From assembly GCF_016804325.1 (NCBI RefSeq), contig NZ_CP043627.1, positions 6,789,001 through 6,853,000 of the forward strand: a DNA stretch of 64,000 bases. The letters are read 5' to 3'. Below the pieces are notes generated by a model, which saw only the letters and a list, made by a program, of their open reading frames with translations, was not told where the DNA came from and made no database searches. Source of the DNA: Methylobacterium aquaticum (lineage in GTDB: Bacteria > Pseudomonadota > Alphaproteobacteria > Rhizobiales > Beijerinckiaceae). The position numbers and the translations under genes are program-made. Positions 25,505 to 33,783 of this stretch are shown here, in pieces; position 1 is the first letter of the stretch; each line of letters begins with the position of its first letter.

Positions 25505-27551
25505 GCCGAGGGTACTCCTGCGCGAATCCTCAGGTTGCCGATGGCATCGACCCGGGCCACGGCGCCGGGCTCGATCACGGTCGTGGCGTCGATCTGCTGG
25601 ATGACGGCCGGCCCGGCGATCTCAGCGCCGAGCGGCAGGGCCTCGCGGCTGTAGATCGCCGCCTCGTGCCAGGCGCCGCCGGCATAGACCGGCCGCGTGC
25701 CGAGGCGGGCGCCGTCCAGATCGGTGCGGGTCGCGGCGTCGAGGAGGGCGGCGAGCGGGAAGGGTTTTCGCCGCCCGATCACCGAGGTCACGAGGTTGAC
25801 GACCACCGCCCGGATCTCCGGCAGCCGGACCTGGAAGCGGCGGAAATACGCCGCCTCGAACAGCTCCTGGAGCGTCGCGCGGTCGATGTCCGGAGAGGGC
25901 AGGGCGACGCGGATCAGGTGGGTCTGGCCGCGGAACTGCATGTCGGCCCCGTAGGTGACCGTGGTCTCCTCGATCTCGGCCTGCTCCTCGGCCACCATCG
26001 CCAGGGCATCCGCCGCCTGCTCCTCGAGCACGCTGCGCAGATCCGCCATGTCGAGCCCGTCCAGCGGCCGGTTGAGCGTGCGCACCCGGTCCTGGCGCAG
26101 ATCGGCGACGAGGCAGCCGAGCGCGTTGGTGAGGCCGGGCCGGGCCGGCACCAGCACCTCCGGGATGCCGAGCTCGCGGGCGAGCGCCACGGCGTGGAGC
26201 GGCCCGGCGCCGCCGAAGGCGAAGAGCACGAAGTCGCGCGGGTCGTAGCCGCGCGACAACGACACCATGCGGATCGCTCCGCTCATATGGACGTTGCCGA
26301 GCCGGATTACCGCCTCCGCCGCCGCCTCGACGCTCATGCCCAGCGGCCCGGCGAGGTCGCGGGCGAAGGCCTCGCGGATCGCGTCGAGCGAGACGCCGGC
26401 CCGGACCGCGGTGAGCCGGGCCGGATCGAGGCGGCCGAGGACCAGGTTGGCGTCGGTGATGGTCGGCCGCGTGCCGCCGCGGCCGTAGCCGATCGGGCCC
26501 GGCTCGGAGCCGGCGCTCTCGGGACCGACCTGCAGCATCCCGGCCCGGTTGACGGAGGCGATCGAGCCGCCGCCGGCCCCGACCGTGTGGACGTCGACCA
26601 TCGGCAGGTGGATCGGCAACCCGTAATCGATGGTGAGTTCCGCCGAGACCTCCGGCACGCCGCCGGCGATCAGCGCCACGTCGGTCGAGGTGCCGCCCAT
26701 GTCGTACGTGATGGCGTTCGTGAGCCCCGACTGGGCGAGGGTGGCGGCGGCCGCCATCACGCCCGAGGCCGGGCCCGACATCACGGTCTTGGCCGCAGCC
26801 TCGACCACGAGGCCCGCCGGCACGGTGCCGCCGTTCCCGTTCATCACCAAGAGGTCGCGGGCGAAGCCCTTCGACCGCAGGTCGTCCTGGAGGCGGCGGA
26901 TGTAGCGGTCGAGGATCGGCTGCACCGCGGCGTTCACCGAGGCGGTGGTGCCGCGCTCGTATTCGCGGAATTCCGACAGCAGGGCGTGGCCCAGCGTGAT
27001 GTAGGAATTCGGCCAGATCGCCCGGGCGATGGCGCCGGCGCGCAGCTCGTGGTCCGGGTTGGCGTAGGCGTGCAGGAAATGGATCACCAGGGCCTCGCAG
27101 CCCTCCGCCAGCAGGGCGCGCACGGCGTCGGCCACCGCTCCTTCATCCAGCGGCGTGCGCACGGCGCCGTCGGCCATGACGCGCTCCGGCACCTCGCGGC
27201 GCCACTCGCGGGGATCAGCGGCTCGAAGGTGCCGAACAGGCCGTAGGGTTTCGGCCGGGTGCGGCGCCCGAGTTCGAGCACGTCGCGAAAGCCTTCCGTC
27301 GTGATGAGCCCGACCTTGGCGGTCTTGCGCTCCAGCACCGCGTTGGTGGTGGCGGTGGTGCCGTGGATGACGAGGTCGAGGGCGCTCGGCGCCACCTCGG
27401 CGGCGGAAATCGCCGCCAGCACGCCCTCGGCCTGGTTGCGGATCGTCGTCGGCACCTTGGCGAGGCGCACGCGCACGCCGGAGGGATCCACCTCCGTCAG
27501 GAGAAGGTCGGTGAAGGTGCCGCCGACATCGATGCCTGCCACGCGTCTCAC
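25501..27551 (-). pseudogene. hyuA: Hydantoinase A / oxoprolinase subunit A, frameshifted
   Basis: Alpha subunit of the HyuAB pair, with an ASKHA-type ATP-binding fold. Frame 1, from GTG 27551, encodes MRRVAGIDVGGTFTDLLL (phosphate-binding) to GLFGTFEPLIP. It then runs into nonsense to 27084. Frame 2 resumes at once with the homologous REWRREVPERVMADGAV and continues to TGA 25501, with YDMGGTSTDVAL, YGRGGTRPTITDANLVLGRL and FAFGGAGPLHAVALA. One base missing from the run at 27210-27213 (G on +, C in the message; five expected) accounts for it. Apart from this the gene looks intact, so either a recent inactivating mutation or a sequencing error is possible. ATGA-coupled to hyuB; first gene after a 240-bp gap containing an inverted repeat. 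Confidence 0.85.
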
Positions 27552-27649
27552 GTCACACCTCGATCATTCGTCTACGAACGGGTTCGTTGGGGGCCGATGG
27601 GGGGCTGGCGCCGTTTCGACGCTCTACGCTTTGAAATCAGAACGCCTCT

Positions 27650-27754
27650 CCTCCCCCCTGTGGGGAGGAGCTGGAGGTGGGGGTGGTGCAGAAGGCACCG
27701 CTGAGGTCCATTCGGCACCACCCCCACCCCTGGCCCCTCCCCACAAGGGGGAGG
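27650..27754. repeat. Long inverted repeat between livF and hyuA
   Basis: Two 40-nt arms (27650-27689 and 27715-27754), nearly perfectly complementary with a handful of mismatches, around a 25-nt loop. The best part is GGGGGTGGTGC / GCACCACCCCC; the outer part is a C/T-rich hairpin akin to the element at 1987. It should fold into a stable hairpin in the liv-hyu transcript. Probably a dispersed palindromic element that may dampen expression downstream of livF. Confidence 0.8.
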
Positions 27755-27788
27755 GGAAAACCCGCGCCATACTCGGGCTTCTCGCTCC

Positions 27789-28499
27789 TCACACCGTCAG
27801 GTACGCCTCCCGCACCGCCTCGTCCGCCTCGAGCGCCGCCATCGTCCCCTCGAAATGGATCGCGCCCTTCTCGATCACGTAGGCCCGGTCCGACACCGCG
27901 CCGGCGAAGCTCAGGTTCTGTTCCGAGAGCAGAACCGCGATGCCCTCGCGCTTCATCCGGAGCACGGCATCCGCCATCTGCTCGACGATGACCGGGGCCA
28001 GACCCTCCGACGGCTCGTCGAGCAGGACCGCGTGGGGATTGCCCATCAGGGTGCGGGCGATGGTGAGCATCTGCTGCTCGCCGCCCGACATCGCGGCGGC
28101 GCGGCGCCCGCGCATCTCGGCGAGGTTCGGGAAGATCGAGAACAGCTTCTCGGGCGTCCAGGCGGTGCGGCCATCGGCCGGCACCTTGCGGCCGACCTCC
28201 AGGTTCTCCATCACCGTGAGGTCGGTGAAGATGCGCCGCTCCTCCGGCACGTAGCCGAGGCCGCGGCGGGCGACGCGGAACGGCTCCCAGCCGGTGACCG
28301 CCTGGCCCTCGAACCACACCGTGCCGCCGGTCGGCGGCAGCACGCCCATGATCGCCTTGAGCGTCGTCGACTTGCCGGCGCCGTTGCGGCCCATCAGGGC
28401 CACGACCTCGCCGGGGCGCAGGCGCAAGGTCACGCCGAACAGCACCTGGGCCCGGCCGTAGGACGCCGTGAGGCCAGAGACGTCGAGAAGAGCCTTCAT
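27789..28499 (-). CDS. livF: Branched-chain-type ABC transporter ATP-binding protein LivF
   Basis: ATPase subunit of a LIV/HAAT family importer, 236 residues. Walker A GRNGAGKST (about 38-46), Q-loop region VPEERRIF, signature MSGGEQQM, Walker B AVLLDEPSEGLAP, H-loop replaced by the Q-containing SEQNL, as usual in LivF. The start ATG 28499 overlaps the livG stop by 4 bp. It acts at the inner face of the membrane with LivG. The substrate is likely whatever the downstream Hyu genes process, rather than leucine itself (inference from context). Confidence 0.93.
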   Translation of the reverse strand: MKALLDVSGLTASYGRAQVLFGVTLRLRPGEVVALMGRNGAGKSTTLKAIMGVLPPTGGTVWFEGQAVTGWEPFRVARRGLGYVPEERRIFTDLTVMENLEVGRKVPADGRTAWTPEKLFSIFPNLAEMRGRRAAAMSGGEQQMLTIARTLMGNPHAVLLDEPSEGLAPVIVEQMADAVLRMKREGIAVLLSEQNLSFAGAVSDRAYVIEKGAIHFEGTMAALEADEAVREAYLTV

Positions 28500-29278
28500 G
28501 CCACCGCCTTCCGGCGCGCGCGCATCGCCGCCTCGGTGCCGGCCTCGCCGAGATAGACCTGCTTGACCCGCGGGTTGGCCCGGATCTCCTCGGGCGTGCC
28601 GGCGGCGATGATCTCGCCGCGCACCAGCACCAGCACCCGGTCGGCATGGGCGAAGACCGCCTCCATGTCGTGCTCGGTGTACAGGACCCCGATGCCGCGC
28701 GTCCGCGCCACCTCGGCGGTGAGCGCCATGAGGCTCGACCGCTCCCGCGGCGCCATGCCGGCGGTCGGCTCGTCCATCAGGAGAAGCTTCGGGTGCGAGG
28801 CCAGTGCCACCGCCAGCTCCACCCGTTTCACGTCGCCATAGGCGAGTTCCGAGACCGGCCGCTCGGCATCGGCCCGCATCCCGACCCCGGCGAGCAGGGA
28901 CAACGCCTCGTCGCGGTAGAGCGCGCTCGCGTCTCGGAACAGGCCGCGCGAGCGGCCGTGATGCGAGAGCAAAGCCATCTGGACGTTCTCGGCCACCGTC
29001 ATCGACACGAAGGTCTGGGCGACCTGGAAGGTGCGCCCGACCCCCGCCTTCCAGATCGCCCGGGCCGGCAGCCCGGCGATCGAGCGGCCGTCGAGGGTGA
29101 TGGTGCCGGAATCGGGCTTCAGCTGCCCGCCCACCATGTTGAAGGTGGTCGACTTGCCGGCGCCGTTCGGACCGATGATCGCCAGCATCTCGCCGGCTTC
29201 GAGCGTGAACGACACGTCCTTGGCGGCGGCCACGCCTCCGAAGCGCTTGGTCAGGCCCTCGACGACGAGGAGCGTCAT
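28496..29278 (-). CDS. livG: Branched-chain-type ABC transporter ATP-binding protein LivG
   Basis: Second ATPase of the importer, 260 residues. ATG 29278 is chosen; the upstream open frame belongs to the overlapping permease. Walker A GPNGAGKST (about 36-44), the LivG-type VGRTFQVAQTF Q-loop region, Walker B LLLMDEPTAGMAP and H-loop EHDMEAVF. The signature loop is atypical, ELAYGDVKRVELA instead of LSYGxQR, as often in this subfamily. ATGA-coupled to both the permease upstream and livF downstream. Confidence 0.92.
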   Translation of the reverse strand: MTLLVVEGLTKRFGGVAAAKDVSFTLEAGEMLAIIGPNGAGKSTTFNMVGGQLKPDSGTITLDGRSIAGLPARAIWKAGVGRTFQVAQTFVSMTVAENVQMALLSHHGRSRGLFRDASALYRDEALSLLAGVGMRADAERPVSELAYGDVKRVELAVALASHPKLLLMDEPTAGMAPRERSSLMALTAEVARTRGIGVLYTEHDMEAVFAHADRVLVLVRGEIIAAGTPEEIRANPRVKQVYLGEAGTEAAMRARRKAVA

Positions 29279-31161
29279 GCCGAGGCCTCCACCGGTTTGG
29301 GCGCGACCTTGCGGCCGCGCAGGGCCTCGGCGGCGCCGGCGAGCCCGCGCGGGAAGGCCAGCACGGTCGCGATGATGGCGACGCCCAACAGCAGGCGCCA
29401 GAACTCGGTCAGCGGCATCACCGCGTCCTTCAGCGCGTGGAAGAAGGCGGCGCCGACGAGCGGTCCCATCACGGTCTGGATGCCGCCGACCAGCACCATC
29501 ACCAGGAAGTCGATCGAGAGCGGGATGCCGGTCAGCGTCGGGTCGATCGAGCCCTTCATGAAGGCGTAGAGCCCCCCGGCGAGCCCGGCCGCAGCACCCG
29601 CCAGCGTGAAGGCGAGCCAGCGATGGGTGCGGACATCGAGCCCGATTGCCTCGGCGCGGGTGGCGGAATCGCGCGCCGCCCGCAAGGTGTAGCCGAAGGG
29701 CGCGTAGATCACCCGCCGCAACAGGACGATCGCGGTGAGCGACAGGGCGGCGACGAGGTAGAAGTAGGTGGTGCGGCCCGCCGCCCAGGACGACGGCCAG
29801 ACGCCGACCACGCCGTTGTCGCCCCCCGTCACCTCGATCCACTGGAAGCAGACCGCGTAGACGATCTGCCCGAAGGCGAGCGTCAGCATGGCGAGGTAGA
29901 TGCCCGACAGCCGCACGATGAAGAAGCCGAACAGGGCCGCGCCGATGCCGGCGGCAAGCGGCGCCGCGACGAGGGCCAGCTCCATCGGCGCCTTGAACGG
30001 ACCGGTGACGAGCAGCCCGGCGGCGTAGGCGCCGAGGCCGAAATAGGCCGCGTGCCCGAACGAGACGAGGCCGCCGACCCCGACCAGGAATTGCAGCGAG
30101 AAGGCGGCGAGCGCGAAGATCAGGATCTCGGTCGCGACCTTGACCTTGTAGGCGTCGCCGACGAGCGGCACCGACAGCAGGGCGAGGACCGCGAGCCCCG
30201 CGAGCGCGGTTTCGGCCGGGCGGAAGCGGCGCAAACCCGGGATGCCCTCCGGCGGCATCACCCGGCCTGACGCCGCCTCGGGCCGACCGAACAGGCCCCA
30301 GGGCTTGACCACCAGCACCACCGCCATCAGGGCGAAGACCAGCACCAGCGTCACCTTCGGGAAGATCAGGATGCCGAAGGCCTGGAGCTGGCCGATGATC
30401 AGCGCCGCCACGAAGGCGCCCGGCACCGAGCCCATCCCGCCGATCACCGTGACCACGAAGGCGTCGGTGATGACCGAGAGGTCCATATGGGCGTTGGCGG
30501 GGATGCGCGGGATCTGGAGCGCGCCGCCCAATCCCGCGAGGCTGGCGCCGAGAAACAGCGTCAGGGTGAAGAGGCGGGCCTGGTTGACGCCGAGCGCGCC
30601 GACCATCTCGCGGTCCTGGGTCGCGGCCCGGATCAGCACCCCGAAGCGGGTGCGGTGCATGAGGAGCCAGAGCAGGCCCAGCACCAGCGGGCCGACGGCG
30701 ATCAGCACCAGTTCGTAGGCCGGGAAGCGTTGCCCCAAGATCTCGACGCCGTGGCGGAGCGAGGGCGCGCGGGGGCCGGCGATGTCGACCGGGCCCCAGA
30801 TCTTGAGGACCAGGTCCTCGACGATCAGCACGACGCCGAAGGTGGCGAGCAGCTGGAACAGCTCCGGCACCCGGTAGATGCGGCGGAGCAGCAGTACCTC
30901 GACCGCGACGCCGATCAGCCCGACGAGGAGGGCCGAGAGCAGCACCCCGAGGAAGAACGCGGCGGGAGAATAGGACAGGTCGAGGAGCCGCGGCACGAGC
31001 GTGACCGCGAGATAGGCCCCCAGCATGTAGAACGAGCCGTGGGCGAAGTTCACGATCCGGGTGACGCCGAACACGATCGTCAGCCCGGAGGCGATGATGA
31101 ACAGCGACGACGCGCTGGCAAAGCCCGAGAGTGCCTGGATGACGAGGAAGGACGGGTCCAT
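29275..31161 (-). CDS. Fused LivH-LivM permease (628 aa)
   Basis: One polypeptide carrying both permeases of a HAAT/LIV importer. Residues 1 to about 290 are LivH-like: SGLTIVFGVTRIVNFAHGSFYMLGAYLA, GVLIRAATQDREMVGALGVN, VVTVIGGMGSVPGAFVAALIIG. A linker (GRPEAASGRVMPPEGIPGLRRFRP) leads to a LivM-like half with GVGGLVSFGHAAYFGLGAYAAG, RAARDSATRAEAIGLDVRTHRW and MVLVGGIQTVMGPLVGA. There is no stop or frameshift between halves. ATG 31161 is the first methionine with LivH homology. It lies 29 bp after livK and is ATGA-coupled to livG. Confidence 0.93.
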   Translation of the reverse strand: MDPSFLVIQALSGFASASSLFIIASGLTIVFGVTRIVNFAHGSFYMLGAYLAVTLVPRLLDLSYSPAAFFLGVLLSALLVGLIGVAVEVLLLRRIYRVPELFQLLATFGVVLIVEDLVLKIWGPVDIAGPRAPSLRHGVEILGQRFPAYELVLIAVGPLVLGLLWLLMHRTRFGVLIRAATQDREMVGALGVNQARLFTLTLFLGASLAGLGGALQIPRIPANAHMDLSVITDAFVVTVIGGMGSVPGAFVAALIIGQLQAFGILIFPKVTLVLVFALMAVVLVVKPWGLFGRPEAASGRVMPPEGIPGLRRFRPAETALAGLAVLALLSVPLVGDAYKVKVATEILIFALAAFSLQFLVGVGGLVSFGHAAYFGLGAYAAGLLVTGPFKAPMELALVAAPLAAGIGAALFGFFIVRLSGIYLAMLTLAFGQIVYAVCFQWIEVTGGDNGVVGVWPSSWAAGRTTYFYLVAALSLTAIVLLRRVIYAPFGYTLRAARDSATRAEAIGLDVRTHRWLAFTLAGAAAGLAGGLYAFMKGSIDPTLTGIPLSIDFLVMVLVGGIQTVMGPLVGAAFFHALKDAVMPLTEFWRLLLGVAIIATVLAFPRGLAGAAEALRGRKVAPKPVEASA

Positions 31162-31190
31162 GGCCTTGCGCTCCGGCGCGTCTCGGGAGA

Positions 31191-32444
31191 TCAGGCCTTG
31201 CGGGCCGCCTTCACCTCGGCCTCGGGGAACATGTAGTTCGCCCCGTCGGCGTAGCGGACCTTCTTCATCGTGCCCTGGCGGCCGTTCAGGGCCGTCTCGC
31301 CGATCCAGGCGCCGAGCGTCGACTGGTGGTCGAGCGCCCGCATCGTCACCGGGCCGGCTATGGTCTGGGAGGTCAGGCCTTCCAGCGCTCCGATCATCGC
31401 CTCGGTCTCGGTCGAGCCGGCCTTCTCCAGCATGTCGCGGATCATGCCGACGACGACGTAGCCGAGCAGCGAGCCCAGCCGCGGCGTGTCGTTGAACCGG
31501 GCCCGGTAGGCGGCCACGAATTCCTTGTGGCCGTTGGTGTCGATCGTCTCCCAGGGATAGCCGGTGGTGACCCAGCCCTCCGGCGTCTCGTCGCCGAGCG
31601 GGATCATGTATTCCGGCTCGCCGGTGAGCAGGCTCGCGACCTTGCGCTTCTCGAACAGCCCGCGGGTGTTGCCCTCGCGCACGAAGGCGGTGAGGTCGGC
31701 GCCGAACAGCACGTTGAACAGCCCGTCGGCCTTCATCTGCGACAGGGCGCCGACGGTGGCGCCGGCATCGACCTTGCCGAGCGCCGGGAACTGCTCGCCC
31801 ACCACCTCGAAGCCCGGCACCGCGGCGGCCATCAGCTTCTTGAAGTTGGCGGCGGCCGACTGGCCGTATTCGTAGTTCGGCGCCACGATCGCCCAGCGCT
31901 TGACGCCGCTGTCCTTCACCGCCTCCACCAGCATGCGGGTCTGCATGTAGGTGTTGGGCCGCACCCGGAAGGTGTAGCGGTTGCCGCTGCCCATGGTGAG
32001 CGCGTCGGTCAGGGGCTCGGTGGCGAGGAACAGCGCCTTGCGCTGGTTGGCGAAATCCGCCACCGCGAGGCCGACATTGGACAGGAACGTGCCGCACAGG
32101 AAGGCGACGTTCTCGCGGGTCAGCAACTCCTCGGCGACCCGGGTCGCGTCGCCCGGGGTCGAGCCGTCGTCGCGGAACACGATCTCGATCGGGCGGCCGC
32201 CGAGCGACTTGATGCCGCCGGCCTTGTTGACGGCATCCTGCGCGAGCTGCATGGCATTGCGGTAGGGCACCGCGAAGGCGGCCATGCGGCCGTAGGAATT
32301 CAGCTCGCCGATCCGGATCGGCCCCGATCCTGGCTGTCCCTGCGCGACGGCCCGGGACGCCGCGAGCCCGAGCGGGGCGGCTGCGAGCCCACCCAGGACG
32401 GTGCGGCGGGACAGGGGACGAAACGTCTCGTCGCGGGTCGACAT
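31191..32444 (-). CDS. LivK-like periplasmic substrate-binding protein (Tat-exported)
   Basis: Type I binding protein (Peripla_BP_6) that delivers the ligand to LivHM. ATG 32444 gives a twin-arginine signal, LSRRTVLGGLAAAPLGLAA, cleaved near AVAQG; Tat export implies folding in the cytoplasm. The mature protein begins PIRIGELNSYGRMAAFAVPYRNAM; further blocks are GGRPIEIVFRDDGSTPGDATRVAEELL and FLCGTFLSNVGLAVADFANQRKALFLA. 417 residues. It is the first gene of the leftward operon; about 170 bp upstream is free for its promoter. Specificity cannot be read, but the downstream Hyu genes point to a cyclic amide or N-heterocycle. Confidence 0.92.
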   Translation of the reverse strand: MSTRDETFRPLSRRTVLGGLAAAPLGLAASRAVAQGQPGSGPIRIGELNSYGRMAAFAVPYRNAMQLAQDAVNKAGGIKSLGGRPIEIVFRDDGSTPGDATRVAEELLTRENVAFLCGTFLSNVGLAVADFANQRKALFLATEPLTDALTMGSGNRYTFRVRPNTYMQTRMLVEAVKDSGVKRWAIVAPNYEYGQSAAANFKKLMAAAVPGFEVVGEQFPALGKVDAGATVGALSQMKADGLFNVLFGADLTAFVREGNTRGLFEKRKVASLLTGEPEYMIPLGDETPEGWVTTGYPWETIDTNGHKEFVAAYRARFNDTPRLGSLLGYVVVGMIRDMLEKAGSTETEAMIGALEGLTSQTIAGPVTMRALDHQSTLGAWIGETALNGRQGTMKKVRYADGANYMFPEAEVKAARKA

Positions 32445-32616
32445 GGCGCGAACCTCCGGCCGATCCCGGCGCGACTTCGGCGACCGGAATGCAAACTCGT
32501 TCGTAGGCAAACGATACTGTGCCGGAGACGAGACGCAAGGCCAAAGTCTGCGGAAATTCAGTGCGCCATTTGTCGCCGAAATGCGCAAAGCGTCCCGCCA
32601 GTCGGAGGCAGGCTCC

Positions 32617-32754
32617 TCAGAATCCTGCCTCGCGGGCGAGCCAGGCGTCGAGGGCGCGCTCGTGCTCCGCCTCGATCATCGCGGCGACCCAGGCCGCCTG
32701 CTCGATGCGTGCGGTCTCGGCCGGGTCGTCATCGCGCTCGGGTGCCTGCTGCAT
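32617..32754 (-). CDS. Possible small acidic protein (45 aa)
   Basis: Short frame from ATG 32754: MQQAPERDDDPAETARIEQ followed by an amphipathic helix AAWVAAMIEAEHERALDAWLAREAGF. Composition and strong third-position GC resemble a real gene, and it sits just upstream of livK on the same strand. No family, no clear ribosome-binding site. Could be a chance frame. Confidence 0.4.
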   Translation of the reverse strand: MQQAPERDDDPAETARIEQAAWVAAMIEAEHERALDAWLAREAGF

Positions 32755-32906
32755 CGCCTGGTGCTCCGTCCTTGCCCGCCGTCTCGGTAAGAACAAAATA
32801 GGAACATGCCTTTGCGAGGGCAAGCCGGACCGCCTGTGGAAAATCGGGACCTTGGCCGGTGGGTCGCGCGTTGAGGCCCCACGATACCTCGGAGACACGA
32901 CACCCC

Positions 32907-33188
32907 ATGCGTACGACGATCCTCGCCCTCGCCGCCACGTTCGCCCTCACCGGCGCCGCCCTGGCCCAGACCGGCGTTCCCGGCTCGGCCGAGAACAACC
33001 TGAACAATCCGGCCAGCGTGAAGAGCAACGCCGAGAAGGGCATGCCGGCCCGCGACCTGCCCGCCACCACCGGCACCGTGACGCCGATGGCGCCGGTGGC
33101 GCCGGGCGCGGCCGCCCGCACCGACGACCTGCCGAGCCACAGCGGCGGCAATGCCGCGGCGACGAGCCCGGCCAACCGCGCCCGCTGA
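32907..33188 (+). CDS. Small secreted hypothetical protein (93 aa)
   Basis: Signal peptide MRTTILALAATFALTGAALAQ followed by a short, low-complexity mature region rich in Ala, Pro, Asn and Thr (GSAENNLNNPASVKSNAEKGMPARDLPATTGTVTPMAPVAPG). ATG 32907 follows CGGAGACACGACACCCC. No cysteine or catalytic motif; likely disordered in the periplasm. Such small exported proteins are common in Methylobacterium-type genomes. It is transcribed away from livK; function unknown. Confidence 0.7.
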   Translation: MRTTILALAATFALTGAALAQTGVPGSAENNLNNPASVKSNAEKGMPARDLPATTGTVTPMAPVAPGAAARTDDLPSHSGGNAAATSPANRAR

Positions 33189-33254
33189 GACCAGGCTCGC
33201 GGAAGCTTTGCCACGGCGCGGGCGGGGAGACCCCGCCCGCGCCGCTTTCCCACG
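33189..33254. other. Spacer before the pseudogene
   Basis: Short G/C-rich gap with a hairpin-like GGCGGGGAGACCCCGCC (near 33223) that may terminate the small secreted gene. Nothing else seen. Confidence 0.4.
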
Positions 33255-33780
33255 TTCTGGGTACGGCCAGCGTGCCGCGATCCATCGTGATGAAGCGGAT
33301 CCCGGCCCGGCGCAGGGCACCGACGGCGTTGTGACGCGAACGGGGGCCTTGGTCATCCTCATCCTCCCCCGCGGCGCCGCATCGTCGAGAGCGACAGGCC
33401 GCCAGCTTGGGCGAGCGTCCCGCGCGACCAGTCGAGCAGGCCCCGCGCCGACCTCAGAGCCTGTTTGAGCAGGATTTCTACCCAATATTTGAGGCAGACG
33501 GGATCATCCTACCCGCTAACCTCATCCTGAGGTGCGGGCGATCGAAGATCGCTGAGCCTCGAAGGAGGGCTCCGGGGATCGCCGAGGCTTCTGGAGCCCT
33601 CCTGCGAGGTCAGTCGATCTGCGATCGCGTGCGATCTCTGATCGCCAACACCTCAGGATGAGGTGGAAGGGTAGGATATCTCCTGATTTTTCTCAGTTTT
33701 TGTCAAATTACGCTGCTCAAACAGGCTCTCAGGTGATCCGCCCGACCCGTCTGGTCGAGGGCGCGCCGGTCGCGCCGTCG
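33255..33780 (-). pseudogene. Decayed partial tandem copy of the PAS-XRE gene, split by a MITE
   Basis: Read leftward, 33780-33732 and 33454-33255 are together homologous to the last quarter of the neighbouring regulator. Residues such as ARGLLDWSRGTLAQAGGLSLSTMRR and SRHNAVGALRRAGIRFITMDRGTLAV parallel ARGLLDWSMATLAQAGGLSLSTVRR and SRHKAVTALRQAGIRFIAMDDGAIAV. The frame is broken inside the HTH and the 5' three-quarters are absent. The MITE at 33457-33728 interrupts it. It lies directly after the stop of the intact gene, as expected of an incomplete tandem duplication followed by decay. Confidence 0.8.
33457..33728. mobile_element. 272-bp MITE, IS5-like ends, TCA target duplication
   Basis: Terminal inverted repeats GAGCCTGTTTGAGCAG (33457-33472) and its perfect complement (33713-33728), flanked by TCA on both sides (33454-33456, 33729-33731). 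The inside holds two inverted copies of the CCTCATCCTGAGGTG dispersed repeat (33520-33555 and 33610-33663) and no coding potential. The ends and TNA-type duplication suit IS5-family (IS1031-like) transposition in trans. Comparison with the intact paralogous site near 33990 (CAGGTGATGG) shows the insertion point directly. Confidence 0.85.
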
Positions 33781-33783
33781 CCG

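Noticed and set aside
23717..25654. 645-codon open frame opposite hyuB
   Set aside because: Antisense shadow caused by high GC; low-complexity composition, no motif.
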